From Paenilisteria rustica (lineage in GTDB: Bacteria > Bacillota > Bacilli > Lactobacillales > Listeriaceae): DNA of 64,000 nucleotides. Of the stretch, positions 9,159 to 17,342 are shown piece after piece; the stretch's first letter is position 1, and every line of letters starts with the position of its first letter. The stretch covers positions 1 to 64,000 of the forward strand of contig NZ_JABJVM010000009.1 of the NCBI RefSeq assembly GCF_013820765.1, read 5' to 3'. The notes under the pieces are model-generated. The model saw only the letters and a program-made list of their open reading frames with translations. It was not told the DNA's origin and did not search any database. A program made the position numbers and the translations under genes.

Positions 9159-10175
9159 TTATTGTTTTTCAACGACGTGTACATCTTCAAATGAGCCGTA
9201 TTTAGACCACCATGGAGATGCGCCAGCGTTTAGCAAGCCGTCAAGAGATGTGATGTTTTCTTTACCTTGCGTACGTAACCATTCACGCAAAGCATCGTCG
9301 CCTTGTTTGCCATAGACTTCAATACCATCTTTCCATGTTGCACGGCCGCATAATACACCGCTGTATTGCACTTTATGTTCATTCGCAAAGGCAATCGTTT
9401 TATGGAAAAGTTCCGCCGTCACGCCAGCACTCAAATAAATGAATGGCAGTGGGCTTAAATCGGAACATTCTTCAAAATGGCGTCCAGCTTCTTCTTTTGA
9501 ATAAACGGTTTCGCCATCCGTAAAGCCTTCTACATATTTGAAGTTCACTGGGACTTCGAGTTTAAGTACGTCCACACCATAACGCGGTTTGGAGAATTCT
9601 TTGATCGATGCTTTCACTTTCGCAGGTTTCAGTTTCGCGTATTCGGCGCTGGCTGAATCGGTTACTTTTGCATCGTACGTAATCGGTTCTAGGAAGAATG
9701 GGATATCGACTTCGCGACACTCGGCGCCAATTCTTTCTAGGAACGCGTATTTAATTTCATTGATTTCAGCAGGCTCATCTGGATCATAATATACTAAAAT
9801 TTTCACTGCATCGCCACCGCTTTCTTTGATACGGAGTGCGGATAGGTCAGCGATTAAATCGGGAAGTTTACCAGGAGTTGTGGCATCGTAGCCAGTTTTT
9901 TCATAAGATGTTAGTAGGCCGCAGTTCTCATTACGTGCTTTGATGGCTGGCGTACCGTATTGAAGATCCAGCAGAATCGCGGATGCGTATGGTGTCAATT
10001 CTTCGGAAACCATTTGTTTGAAATCTTCTACATCTTTGTCGCTTTCGGAACCTTTTGCCTCTTGAATCATTTTCTTGAGGGAGCCGCGTTGGTCAATTGC
10101 TAGCGCAGCAATAATTCCTTTATCATTGGAAAGTCTTTGTAAACCATCGAATTTACCTTTTGTAATTTGTACCAT
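9159..10175 (-). CDS. lacD: Tagatose 1,6-diphosphate aldolase
   Basis: A 338-aa class I LacD-type aldolase that cleaves tagatose 1,6-bisphosphate to dihydroxyacetone phosphate and glyceraldehyde 3-phosphate. The N-terminus ITKGKFDGLQRLSNDKG followed by ALAIDQRGSLKKMI is the family signature. The lysine in DVLKLEVPVNF is the likely Schiff-base residue. A longer start exists 13 codons upstream, but the ATG at 10175 has AAGGAG properly spaced and gives the family N-terminus. No other lac/gat genes are adjacent, so it may serve a pathway encoded elsewhere. From memory, L. monocytogenes has an orthologue next to the same serine hydrolase. Confidence 0.88.
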   Translation of the reverse strand: MVQITKGKFDGLQRLSNDKGIIAALAIDQRGSLKKMIQEAKGSESDKDVEDFKQMVSEELTPYASAILLDLQYGTPAIKARNENCGLLTSYEKTGYDATTPGKLPDLIADLSALRIKESGGDAVKILVYYDPDEPAEINEIKYAFLERIGAECREVDIPFFLEPITYDAKVTDSASAEYAKLKPAKVKASIKEFSKPRYGVDVLKLEVPVNFKYVEGFTDGETVYSKEEAGRHFEECSDLSPLPFIYLSAGVTAELFHKTIAFANEHKVQYSGVLCGRATWKDGIEVYGKQGDDALREWLRTQGKENITSLDGLLNAGASPWWSKYGSFEDVHVVEKQ

Positions 10176-10455
10176 AACTCTAATCTCCTTCTTTCTTTTT
10201 CTATTAGAACGCATACCTCATTACAATACCCTGATAAAATGGGGCGCAAACCTAGATTTGCCCTTTGAATCCTGTCCTTACACACCCTATTTTAACACCG
10301 AAATTGTTATATGCAAAATAATTTGGGAATCTGGTTGCATTTTTGGCCTGAATGGTCTAGTATTTTGAGTAGGAGTTGTGCAAACTGGAGAATTGTATTG
10401 TGTCAAAATTCGTGGGGACGAAGCGAGCAATTTTACTAAGAAATGAGGACAAAGC

Positions 10456-11628
10456 ATGGCAAATCAGCAAATGAGCCGCTCCTCGAAACGGCGCAACAAA
10501 AAGAAACGTGATTTTTATATTGGTATTGGGTTGATTTTTGTATTATTGGCAGTGATTTTTGTGGCTGTGAAATGGATAACACCGGCAGATTTGGAAAAAG
10601 CAGACGAGAAGAAGAGTGAGGAAAAGGCACCTGCGAAGCCGAAGCAAGTAGCACCGAAAAAACAGGTGGAGAAGGAAACGGCGACGGTTGCCGATAACAA
10701 GGAAATTGACGAATATTTAGAAGGCCTGGGCTTTAGTGGGACGGCGCTTGTATATCGTGAGGGCAAGATTGTGCTGAATAAGGGGTATAAAGTGGCGAAT
10801 CGGGATACGGATGTAGCGAACACGCCGGATACCGTATATTATATTGGATCTTCTCAGAAAGCGGTCATTGCAACAGCGATATTGCAGTTAGAAGAGCGTG
10901 GCAAGCTGAATGTTGATGATACGGTCGCAACTTATTTACCGGATTTTCCAAATGGGAACCGCATAACGCTGCGAAATTTGCTGAATCACACGTCAGGCAT
11001 TGTCGGACACACGGAGGAAAATGTGAAAATTACACCGGAGGACTTGATCAAGGATATTGAGTCACAAGGGATTAAACGCCAGCCGGGAAAATGGGATTAT
11101 AATGATTCGAATTATAGCGTGTTAGCTTATATTGTGGAGCAGTTGAGTGGGGAAAAACTGCTAACATACGTGCAAAAGAATATTTTTGAACCTGCGGGGA
11201 TGAAGCATTCGGGAATTTATACAACGTTTGAGAAGGAAAAGAAGCCGTCAGTGGGGTATAGTATTCAGAAAGATGGAACTTTCGAGAAACCATATTTACC
11301 AGATTTATCGCAACTTTATGGATGTGGCGATATGTACATGAGCGCGACGGATATGTATTTGTTTGACCGGGCATTGTCGGAACGAAAATTGATTAATGAT
11401 GCGAGTTTCGAGAAGATGTTCACGGCGGGAAGTACTTCGGGATACGGAATGGGATTCTATGCTGATCCTGGAAGCTATAATAGTCACGGGGTTTTGAGTG
11501 GCTGGAATGTATCGAATAGCTTTAGCCATAGTGGGAAAACGGTCGTAGTGCTACTATCGAATATTCAAAATAACATTAAATCATTTGGCAAGGTGAATAA
11601 TCGGATTTACCAGATTTTGAATAATTAA
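10456..11628 (+). CDS. Membrane-anchored serine hydrolase (class C beta-lactamase fold)
   Basis: A 390-aa protein with a basic N-terminus, one membrane segment at about residues 20-40, a Lys/Ala/Pro/Glu-rich linker to about 80, and an extracytoplasmic beta-lactamase/PBP4*-type domain. The nucleophile motif SxxK is S132-SQ-K135. The second motif, normally YxN, reads YND (Y215-D217) in WDYNDSNY. The third is HSG in SFSHSGKT. Likely a peptidoglycan- or teichoic-acid-active esterase or peptidase rather than a beta-lactamase. Transcribed alone and closed by a strong hairpin. Confidence 0.85.
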   Translation: MANQQMSRSSKRRNKKKRDFYIGIGLIFVLLAVIFVAVKWITPADLEKADEKKSEEKAPAKPKQVAPKKQVEKETATVADNKEIDEYLEGLGFSGTALVYREGKIVLNKGYKVANRDTDVANTPDTVYYIGSSQKAVIATAILQLEERGKLNVDDTVATYLPDFPNGNRITLRNLLNHTSGIVGHTEENVKITPEDLIKDIESQGIKRQPGKWDYNDSNYSVLAYIVEQLSGEKLLTYVQKNIFEPAGMKHSGIYTTFEKEKKPSVGYSIQKDGTFEKPYLPDLSQLYGCGDMYMSATDMYLFDRALSERKLINDASFEKMFTAGSTSGYGMGFYADPGSYNSHGVLSGWNVSNSFSHSGKTVVVLLSNIQNNIKSFGKVNNRIYQILNN

Positions 11629-11630
11629 AT

Positions 11631-11679
11631 AAAACCAGTATTAGATACGTTTTGGGAGGCGTATCTAATACTGGTTTTT
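11631..11679. terminator. Strong bidirectional terminator
   Basis: A perfect 19-bp stem (AAAACCAGTATTAGATACG and its complement) with a 10-nt loop lies between the serine hydrolase gene and the convergent lipoprotein gene. Confidence 0.9.
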
Positions 11680-11682
11680 ATA

Positions 11683-12600
11683 TTATTTATTTGTTATTTT
11701 GTCGATTGCATCTTGCATTTGGTATTCTCTGGATGGTGCTGTGTAGTTACTCCACTCATCGCTGTTAACAGGGTATACGTGTTTTGCTTTAACTGCTGGG
11801 ATGTCTTTCCAAATTCCTGTTAGCAGGGTGTTTAGTTCGTCAGTTGATTTGCCTTCTGGTGTTAGGATGAATAGCTGATCAGCATCGCTAACGTAGTCTG
11901 GAATGGCTTCTGAGGAGATGGCTTTCGTTTCTTTATTCTTTTTGGCTGCTTCTGTTGGTGTGAAACCAGCGCCAGTGTAGAGGCCGTCAAATACGATTGG
12001 GTCATGGATGTAGATTTCTTTACCCCAAAATTGGACTACGGCAGCTTTTTGGTTTTCGATGCCAGCGTCTTTTAGTGTTGCTTTGGCTTCTTTTGATTCT
12101 TTTGCGTATTTTTCTTGGTATGTTTTTTCGGCGTCTTTTGCATTGACTAAATTAGCGATATCAGCAAGTTGCTCGTCTGGTGTCACGCCGAATTTTGTTG
12201 CATAAACGGGTGCGATTTTTTCCAGATTCGTCAACATATCTTTTTGATAATCGGAAATGATGATTAAATCGGGTTTTAGAGAAGCAATTTTCTCCACATT
12301 TGGCTTGTCGCCACCGATATTTTCAACGCCTTTTAGGAAGTCTGGGTAGATTCCCATGTAATAATCCGTTGTGGCAAGTGGTTTAATGTCTAGCGCGTAA
12401 AGTTCCCCTGCATTTTGAATGGCCACAATTTTCTTCGGTGTTGCTGGTAGTACCACTTTACGATCTAGTGCATCGGTTAGTGTGCGCGCCTTGTCTTCCG
12501 TCTTCGCCTCGTCACTCGAGCCTGAACCCCCACATGCTGCAAGTACTAGTCCTAACGTTAAAACAACGAGTAGAAGTGCTGTTAATCTTCTCTTTTTCAT
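11683..12600 (-). CDS. Iron-siderophore ABC transporter substrate-binding lipoprotein
   Basis: A 305-aa periplasmic-binding-protein-like lipoprotein of the FecB/FhuD type. The signal peptide ends in the lipobox LAAC (lipidated C23), followed by a Gly/Ser linker. The body has the class III pattern: KKIVAIQNAGELYALDIKPLA, LKPDLIIIS and KHVYPVNSDEW. It would capture a ferric siderophore or heme outside the membrane. No permease or ATPase gene is next to it, so it must work with a transporter encoded elsewhere. A Fur-box-like palindrome overlaps its promoter. Substrate is not assignable. Confidence 0.88.
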   Translation of the reverse strand: MKKRRLTALLLVVLTLGLVLAACGGSGSSDEAKTEDKARTLTDALDRKVVLPATPKKIVAIQNAGELYALDIKPLATTDYYMGIYPDFLKGVENIGGDKPNVEKIASLKPDLIIISDYQKDMLTNLEKIAPVYATKFGVTPDEQLADIANLVNAKDAEKTYQEKYAKESKEAKATLKDAGIENQKAAVVQFWGKEIYIHDPIVFDGLYTGAGFTPTEAAKKNKETKAISSEAIPDYVSDADQLFILTPEGKSTDELNTLLTGIWKDIPAVKAKHVYPVNSDEWSNYTAPSREYQMQDAIDKITNK

Positions 12601-12616
12601 CCTTAAACCTCCTGTA

Positions 12617-12635
12617 ATTGAAAACTATTCTCAAT
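12617..12635 (-). promoter_or_regulatory. Fur-box-like operator
   Basis: On the minus strand the core reads TGAGAATAGTTTTCA, a 7-1-7 palindrome close to TGATAATNATTATCA. It lies just downstream of the -10 at the transcription start of the siderophore lipoprotein gene, a repressing position. Confidence 0.65.
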
Positions 12636-12641
12636 AAGATA

Positions 12642-12670
12642 ATTATAGAGGTAGTTTCGGGAATATTCAA
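12642..12670 (-). promoter_or_regulatory. Promoter of the siderophore lipoprotein gene
   Basis: On the minus strand, -35 TTGAAT (12665-12670) and -10 TATAAT (12642-12647) are separated by 17 nt. Confidence 0.7.
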
Positions 12671-12700
12671 GGGGTTTGGGAAAATAATTTTTTGCGCATA

Positions 12701-12731
12701 CAAAAAGCCGAATCTGTTGACCCGACTTTTG
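12701..12731 (-). terminator. cbpA terminator
   Basis: On the minus strand AAAAGTCGGG pairs with TTCGGCTTTT, followed by T residues, 15-45 nt after the cbpA stop. Confidence 0.65.
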
Positions 12732-12745
12732 TATCTATATCTTGT

Positions 12746-13387
12746 TTATTTACTGAGCTTCAAATGTTCGACTTCGATGACGCGTAGCCCTTTTCGCTCA
12801 AGGTTGGCGACAATCGTGTCTTTTTCTGCTTCTGTGATGCCTGCGGGTAACGTCACGAGAACGCGGCGGATGTAGTCTTCTACTTGAGAATCCATCGTAA
12901 TCAGGCTGGCAATCGTTGTGTGCTTGTCGATAATTTTTGTGATTTTGGTTAGAGAGCCAGGGACTTCACCGGTTGCGATGGTTAGAACGTAGCTCCCTGA
13001 ATCGATATTCCAAGCGTCTTGCAAAACACCGAGCAATTTACCGTGTGTTAAAATACCGTAAAAATCGCCTTGTTCATTTAGGACCGCAATGTATGGCAGT
13101 TCTTTGATTGTGAAGAAAACCTCGAAAAAAGAAGAATTAATGCCAATATGTTTCGTTTGGTTTTTGATGAGACTTGTGACTGGATCTGATAAGTCACCTC
13201 CATTTGCGGCATGACGATAAATATGCATTTTGTAAATATTCCCGATGAATTTCTCGCCTTTATTATCTAGAACGGGAACGCAACGATAGCCGGCTTCTTC
13301 CAAAATGTCCAGCGTTTCTTTGAGTGTTGCGGTTTCGGTAATGGTCGTTAGGTTGATTTTAGGGATGCAAAGATTTTTAATCAACAT
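12746..13387 (-). CDS. cbpA: CBS-pair/ACT protein, c-di-AMP-binding protein CbpA
   Basis: The 213-aa cytosolic protein has two CBS motifs (about residues 1-135, including RCVPVLDNKGEKFIGNIYK and YIAVLNEQGDFYGILTHG) and a C-terminal ACT-like domain (about 140-213, SYVLTIATGEVPGSLTKITKII). This layout and the position between an iron lipoprotein and an alcohol dehydrogenase match L. monocytogenes Lmo0553, reported as the cyclic-di-AMP receptor CbpA. That equivalence is from memory of synteny and family, so the symbol is tentative. The ATG has GGAGTG upstream. Confidence 0.72.
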   Translation of the reverse strand: MLIKNLCIPKINLTTITETATLKETLDILEEAGYRCVPVLDNKGEKFIGNIYKMHIYRHAANGGDLSDPVTSLIKNQTKHIGINSSFFEVFFTIKELPYIAVLNEQGDFYGILTHGKLLGVLQDAWNIDSGSYVLTIATGEVPGSLTKITKIIDKHTTIASLITMDSQVEDYIRRVLVTLPAGITEAEKDTIVANLERKGLRVIEVEHLKLSK

Positions 13388-13480
13388 ATTTCGGTCACTC
13401 CAATCTCTTTAGTATAGGATACGTCTCTTTTATTCTAACCCAAGTTGTTGCATTTGTATAGAAATCACTGTATGAATTAG

Positions 13481-13509
13481 TTGACAGGCAAAGGGGTGTC
13501 CATTAGAAT
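13481..13509 (+). promoter_or_regulatory. Promoter of the Fur-box monooxygenase gene
   Basis: TTGACA (13481-13486) and TAGAAT (13504-13509) are 17 nt apart; the start site would be near 13516. Confidence 0.75.
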
Positions 13510-13523
13510 AGAGAAAACATCAT

Positions 13524-13538
13524 TGATAATGATTATCA
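13524..13538 (+). promoter_or_regulatory. Fur box, perfect 7-1-7 palindrome
   Basis: TGATAATGATTATCA is an exact match to the Bacillales Fur operator core. It sits about 8 nt downstream of the predicted transcription start and 23 nt upstream of the ATG, so iron-loaded Fur would block transcription. Confidence 0.88.
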
Positions 13539-13560
13539 GTGAGAAAGAGTAGGTGGCGTT

Positions 13561-13863
13561 ATGCATATTGAGACAGTGAGTATTGAGTTTGAAACTGGTA
13601 ATAAGGAGAAAATGTTGCAATCTGTGGCGCATCATCGTGAAGAAATGGCCGAATTTGAAGGTTTTTTAGGATATGAGGTTTGGTTGAAGGAAGGCGCGCG
13701 GAAGTCGACGGTGATGAATGTGTCGCGCTGGGCGTCGAAGGAGCAGTTTACGGTATGGATGAAGCAGCATCGTGATTTCCACCGGGAGATGAAGCGGACT
13801 GGTGGCGGCTCAGAGTTGGTTGTGACACGGCAGACGGGATCGTATGATATGATTATGATGTGA
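13561..13863 (+). CDS. ABM-domain monooxygenase, iron-regulated (possible heme oxygenase-like)
   Basis: A 100-aa ferredoxin-like ABM-family protein: EGFLGYEVWLKEGARKSTVMNVSRWASKEQFTVW is the domain core (cited here in pieces: FLGYEVW, RWASKEQF). ABM dimers include the heme-degrading IsdG/HmoB enzymes. The perfect Fur box ahead of the gene supports a role in iron or heme acquisition, but the heme ligand cannot be confirmed from sequence. It is monocistronic and ends at a terminator shared with the next convergent gene. Confidence 0.78.
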   Translation: MHIETVSIEFETGNKEKMLQSVAHHREEMAEFEGFLGYEVWLKEGARKSTVMNVSRWASKEQFTVWMKQHRDFHREMKRTGGGSELVVTRQTGSYDMIMM

Positions 13864-13873
13864 AATGAAAATA

Positions 13874-13914
13874 AACGCTAAACCAATTTGTAGGGACTGG
13901 TTTAGCGCTTTTTT
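13874..13914. terminator. Bidirectional terminator
   Basis: ACGCTAAACCA pairs with TGGTTTAGCG and is followed by T6; it ends the monooxygenase gene and overlaps the stop of the convergent Crp-like gene. Confidence 0.8.
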
Positions 13915-14524
13915 AAGCGTAGACTAAAATGACGCGTCTACTATACATAATTTTTCCTTCATCGTGTAGCTTGTTTAGAGTAAGTGTAAGGCTAGACAAT
14001 CGAATCCCTGTATAATCTGAGAGAATCTTTTTTGTGAAGAATACTGGCAATCTGCGGGCTTCTTGGTCTGTCGAGGATTCTCCAAAACGTGATGCTAGCC
14101 AGCGTAAAGATAGAATCAGTTTATTAGGATTATTCAATTTCATGATACTTATTTTTTTCATGAGGCTGTCGTGTATGTTCATAGCATGTTTGTTATATAG
14201 TAAAAAACCGTTTCTAGTAAGTGATATTTTAGCGAAAACATCTTGTAGTTCAAATTTCCAAACTGTCGCGGTTTTCGATAACACTTCGCCGTGCATGGGA
14301 GAATCGTTATCTGTATAGAAGCCAATAAAATGATCTGTTGTTGAAAAATCAAGGATAGTATCACCTCTGTGGACTGCAATTATTCCATCAGAAATACCAA
14401 AAATATAGTGAGATTTACTTATAGCATCTTCTAAATCTAACTTATCACCCTTATGAAGATACTGCTGTTCACTCTTAATTGGCATAATTGCGTCATCTAA
14501 TAAAAATGTTAAAAATTTTTGCAT
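13913..14524 (-). CDS. Crp/Fnr (PrfA-like) transcriptional regulator
   Basis: A 203-aa protein with the Crp/Fnr plan: an N-terminal beta-roll (about 15-110) that lacks the cAMP phosphate-binding arginine motif, a long dimerisation helix, and a C-terminal winged helix (about 150-203, ending ILSDYTGIRLSSLTLTLNKLHDEGKI). It belongs to the PrfA-type Crp proteins common in Listeria. RBS GGAGGG precedes the ATG. It lies next to the Mga-like regulator of island 1 and may be part of its control circuit. Target and ligand are unknown. Confidence 0.8.
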   Translation of the reverse strand: MQKFLTFLLDDAIMPIKSEQQYLHKGDKLDLEDAISKSHYIFGISDGIIAVHRGDTILDFSTTDHFIGFYTDNDSPMHGEVLSKTATVWKFELQDVFAKISLTRNGFLLYNKHAMNIHDSLMKKISIMKLNNPNKLILSLRWLASRFGESSTDQEARRLPVFFTKKILSDYTGIRLSSLTLTLNKLHDEGKIMYSRRVILVYA

Positions 14525-14684
14525 AGTATCCCTCCAATATTTGGTGCGCGCTCACTGGACTAGTTATATTTCGTCCTTAACTCGTATATCTAATTTAGCA
14601 TGAATCATTTATAAAATTGGAGTTTTCCACAAAAATATAGAAAAACTAAAATTATATGTAACATTTTTATTAAATACATATACT

Positions 14685-14738
14685 GCACCAGAAAGAAGCC
14701 CGAATCTCGGATAAAAGATTTTGGCTTTTTTTTGGTGC
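14685..14738. terminator. Terminator of the Mga-like gene
   Basis: A long hairpin: outer GCACCA/TGGTGC, inner AAGCC and GAATCT paired with AGATTTT and GGCTT, with A- and T-tracts. It lies 9 nt beyond the stop of the minus-strand Mga-like gene. Confidence 0.7.
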
Positions 14739-14746
14739 CTAGATTT

Positions 14747-16186
14747 TTATTTAATAAAGTTTCGCAGCATCTCAAAATCTAGGTTTGTCGGTGGTGAATT
14801 CCAGGTTAGTATCTCGACTGACGTTTTTTCTGAAATTGGAAAGTCCGTGATAATCAAGTCGCAATCGATATCATCCAGTACGTTATTATTATTTGAAAAA
14901 ACAAGATATTCTTCAGAAAAGTTCTGCCTAATTTGGTATCTTAAAAGTTCTTCCCACATATAACCATGCTTAGAAATCACTTTTAAATGTAGTTTCTCAT
15001 GTTGTTGACTCAGTAGTGAAGAAATATTGAGCAGTTCGTGCACATAGGGCAAAATGGCTTTCATATTTTCGCGAATAAACTCTAAATCCTTCGAGTATGT
15101 GCTTACTTCCAGTAGTTTTTTTTCTATTTTTTGTTCATCAATCTGATTTATTTTATTTTTATTCTCATATTCCTCGATTTCAAGGATGTACGCCGTTTTA
15201 CCGACGAGAGTATATTTTCCAAAGAAGCTGAGTAAGTTTGCTGTTACAAATTTGGAGTCTTTTTCATCTACATTGGAAAGTCCTACAAGTTCTTCTGCTG
15301 CTTTATAGCGCATGGGACGAAATGTCTTGTAGTAATTTAAAATCCTATTCAAAGATTCAGTTTTTGAATAGGTAAAGGAAACGAGAAATAGAGATAAATA
15401 AATAATTGATCTTTCGTTCAATGTAATTTTCTGTGAAAGGAGGCTTTCTAAATCGGTAAAATCCATTTTTTCGATTTCAAAAAAGTGGATAATCTGTTGC
15501 CAATATATGAGTTGTTTTTCGGTAAGGTCTAAAGGATGATTGGTTTGGATTCTTTTAAGATGGATACCTATGGCGATTGCATAATCATTTTTAGCTATGG
15601 GGGACAGGCGTACTCCTAAGAATTTTTCCATTTTATAAATATAAGTATAGATTTGTTCTCTGGGTATTTCTTTGAATAGCCAGCCTGAGCGAGGGTTGGA
15701 TCTATCAAATATATGGAAATAAAAAAATCGGATAGATAACTCATTTCCCAGAATTTCAATGGGTGTTTTGTTTAGAATTAATCTATTCTCAGCTAGCAAA
15801 TTATCCAATTCTTCTAGTTTGTTATAGATGAGGGATTTACTAATATACTCTTTATTTGCAAAGCTTGTAGGGGTTTCTTTATCCTCATTTAACGTAGATA
15901 ATGCGATTCGATAGGCTTGGCTGTTATAAATCATCGTTGCTGTTATCAGGGAGAAGTTTGTTTTATTATCTCGTGATAAGAAAATCCATTTAGCTTTGTA
16001 TGTTTGAATTTCTAAAGTTTCTTCAGAGAAAAAGTTGTTTATTCCAGTGATATCTTTGTTCAATGTTAATTCACTTATTTCAAGATAATTCGCGGCCTCT
16101 TTTTTAGAAACATACTCATTTTTGAAAAACAATAAACTTATTAAACGTAGTTGTCTATAATCTGATTTAGTCAATATTTTTTGCAT
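14747..16186 (-). CDS. Mga-family transcriptional regulator (island 1)
   Basis: A 479-aa regulator of the Mga/AtxA type. The N-terminus has a helix-turn-helix (EYVSKKEAANYLEISELTLNKDI, about residues 24-46) followed by a second HTH region. The middle (about 150-350) is helical and PRD-like, and the end resembles a PTS EIIB fold (KVISKHGYMWEELL...CDLIITDFP). Mga-type proteins activate surface-protein and virulence genes in streptococci. A longer in-frame start exists, but ATG at 16186 has AGGAGAG properly spaced. It is divergent from the Crp-like gene and surface-protein gene, its likely targets. Paralogue in island 2 at 43701-45173. Confidence 0.82.
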   Translation of the reverse strand: MQKILTKSDYRQLRLISLLFFKNEYVSKKEAANYLEISELTLNKDITGINNFFSEETLEIQTYKAKWIFLSRDNKTNFSLITATMIYNSQAYRIALSTLNEDKETPTSFANKEYISKSLIYNKLEELDNLLAENRLILNKTPIEILGNELSIRFFYFHIFDRSNPRSGWLFKEIPREQIYTYIYKMEKFLGVRLSPIAKNDYAIAIGIHLKRIQTNHPLDLTEKQLIYWQQIIHFFEIEKMDFTDLESLLSQKITLNERSIIYLSLFLVSFTYSKTESLNRILNYYKTFRPMRYKAAEELVGLSNVDEKDSKFVTANLLSFFGKYTLVGKTAYILEIEEYENKNKINQIDEQKIEKKLLEVSTYSKDLEFIRENMKAILPYVHELLNISSLLSQQHEKLHLKVISKHGYMWEELLRYQIRQNFSEEYLVFSNNNNVLDDIDCDLIITDFPISEKTSVEILTWNSPPTNLDFEMLRNFIK

Positions 16187-16576
16187 GAAAAGCACTCTCC
16201 TTTGTATTAGACAAATCTTAGTCCGACAATTTTGTAGGAATAAACAATTAAGTATAGGAGCTATTGAGGTCAAAAAGCAAACTTTAAGTAGTTTCCAAAG
16301 ATATCGTGAAAAGGATAAGTTTTCTGGAATATATGGGGTTTTTGCGATTTATGATGCTATCATGAGGTATACCACGAAGAGAACATTCACCGTTTAGACA
16401 AAAATAGCATGGAATAAGACGCTACCTAGATACATCTACACACGACAGCTAGGAAAAGGAAAATTACTATATAAAAAGAAATATTCTTTACGAAAAAAGC
16501 ACTTTTAACACACTATTAGTTCACATGTTGAAATTATATACTAAATGAGTAGTTAAACGAAAGGGAGGTTACGAGG
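16187..16576. promoter_or_regulatory. Divergent control region of island 1
   Basis: This 390-nt AT-rich stretch separates the minus-strand Mga-like gene from the plus-strand Crp-like gene and must contain both promoters. A near-palindrome TTCACATGTTGAA (about 16520) resembles a degenerate Crp/PrfA half-site pair, but it is weak. TATACT at about 16539 could be a -10. No gene is convincing here; the 70-aa reading at 16185-16397 lacks an RBS and similarity. Confidence 0.45.
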
Positions 16577-17242
16577 ATGGATTTTCTTACAGTCCATGGG
16601 CTGTTACTAAGAGAGCCTAATTTACTAGCAACATTATTGCAAAAGTCTAATTGGAAGCGACGATATAAAGACTATTACGATGTGAAAGTACTGGAACATG
16701 GTCAAACTTCACTTTTTGATGAGACTGGGAAAATCATTCATATTATAGAGGGAAAGTTACTTCAACAAATTACTAATTCGAAAACAGATAAGAATACAAT
16801 TAATGCGATATGGACAAAAGATGATTGTGTTTTCCATAATGTTTTTCAGTCGAACGATTATGAATATATAGCACTCGGAGATGTGACATTAGAGATTTTT
16901 GATGCTCAAATAGTATTACAAGAAATATCGAAGCACCCATTTTTCCCAGATCTTTTAATTGATAATATGAAACGGTTAGAAGATAATTTTTTTCAATATT
17001 CAAAAATGTTAACTAAGGGAACAGATGAAAGGATAAGGGATGTCATTCGCAGGCTCTCCAAAAAAGGCAAAGAAGGATACTATATTCCGAAATTCGTGAA
17101 TTATGCGTTACTTGCGAAGTGTTGTCAGATTACGTCACGAACGGCTAAGAGTAAGTTAAAGGAGTTAGAGAACACACATCAAATAGTGCAACTAAACGGC
17201 AATCGAGTTCTTCGTTTTGAAACAGTTGCTTCGGGTTTATAA
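16577..17242 (+). CDS. Crp/PrfA-like transcriptional regulator (island 1)
   Basis: A 221-aa regulator resembling Crp/Fnr-fold PrfA homologues: beta-roll (about 30-110), long helix (about 125-155) and winged helix (about 160-215; KFVNYALLAKCCQITSRTAKSKLKELE). No cAMP-binding Arg/Ser motif is seen. The start has GGGAGG 8 nt upstream. It lies 100 nt ahead of the giant surface-protein gene and shares layout, length and N-terminus (MDFL/MDYLAINKLL...) with the island 2 copy at 45531. It probably controls the surface-protein/EPS genes; this is inferred from position. Confidence 0.82.
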   Translation: MDFLTVHGLLLREPNLLATLLQKSNWKRRYKDYYDVKVLEHGQTSLFDETGKIIHIIEGKLLQQITNSKTDKNTINAIWTKDDCVFHNVFQSNDYEYIALGDVTLEIFDAQIVLQEISKHPFFPDLLIDNMKRLEDNFFQYSKMLTKGTDERIRDVIRRLSKKGKEGYYIPKFVNYALLAKCCQITSRTAKSKLKELENTHQIVQLNGNRVLRFETVASGL

Positions 17243-17270
17243 GTTCGCCCAGCCCATAAAAAACTTAAAT
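17233..17270 (+). promoter_or_regulatory. Conserved inverted-repeat element before surface-protein gene (island 1)
   Basis: GGGTTTATAAGTT, a C-rich spacer and AAAAAACTTAAAT form an inverted repeat TAAGTT...AACTTA. The same arrangement recurs at 46203-46241 in island 2, although here the element overlaps the regulator stop codon and there it follows it. Conservation outside coding constraint suggests an operator or RNA hairpin. Confidence 0.55.
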
Positions 17271-17342
17271 CTTATCGTGGAGGAGAATATTTAAAAAGAT
17301 GGGTTACCAGATACAGAAGAGTTTGAAGGGAGAAAAAGAAAA

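Noticed and set aside
16518-16533. PrfA box in the island 1 control region.
   Set aside because: TTCACATGTTGAA lacks the spacing and several bases of TTAACA-NN-TGTTAA, and no match was found at the same place in island 2.
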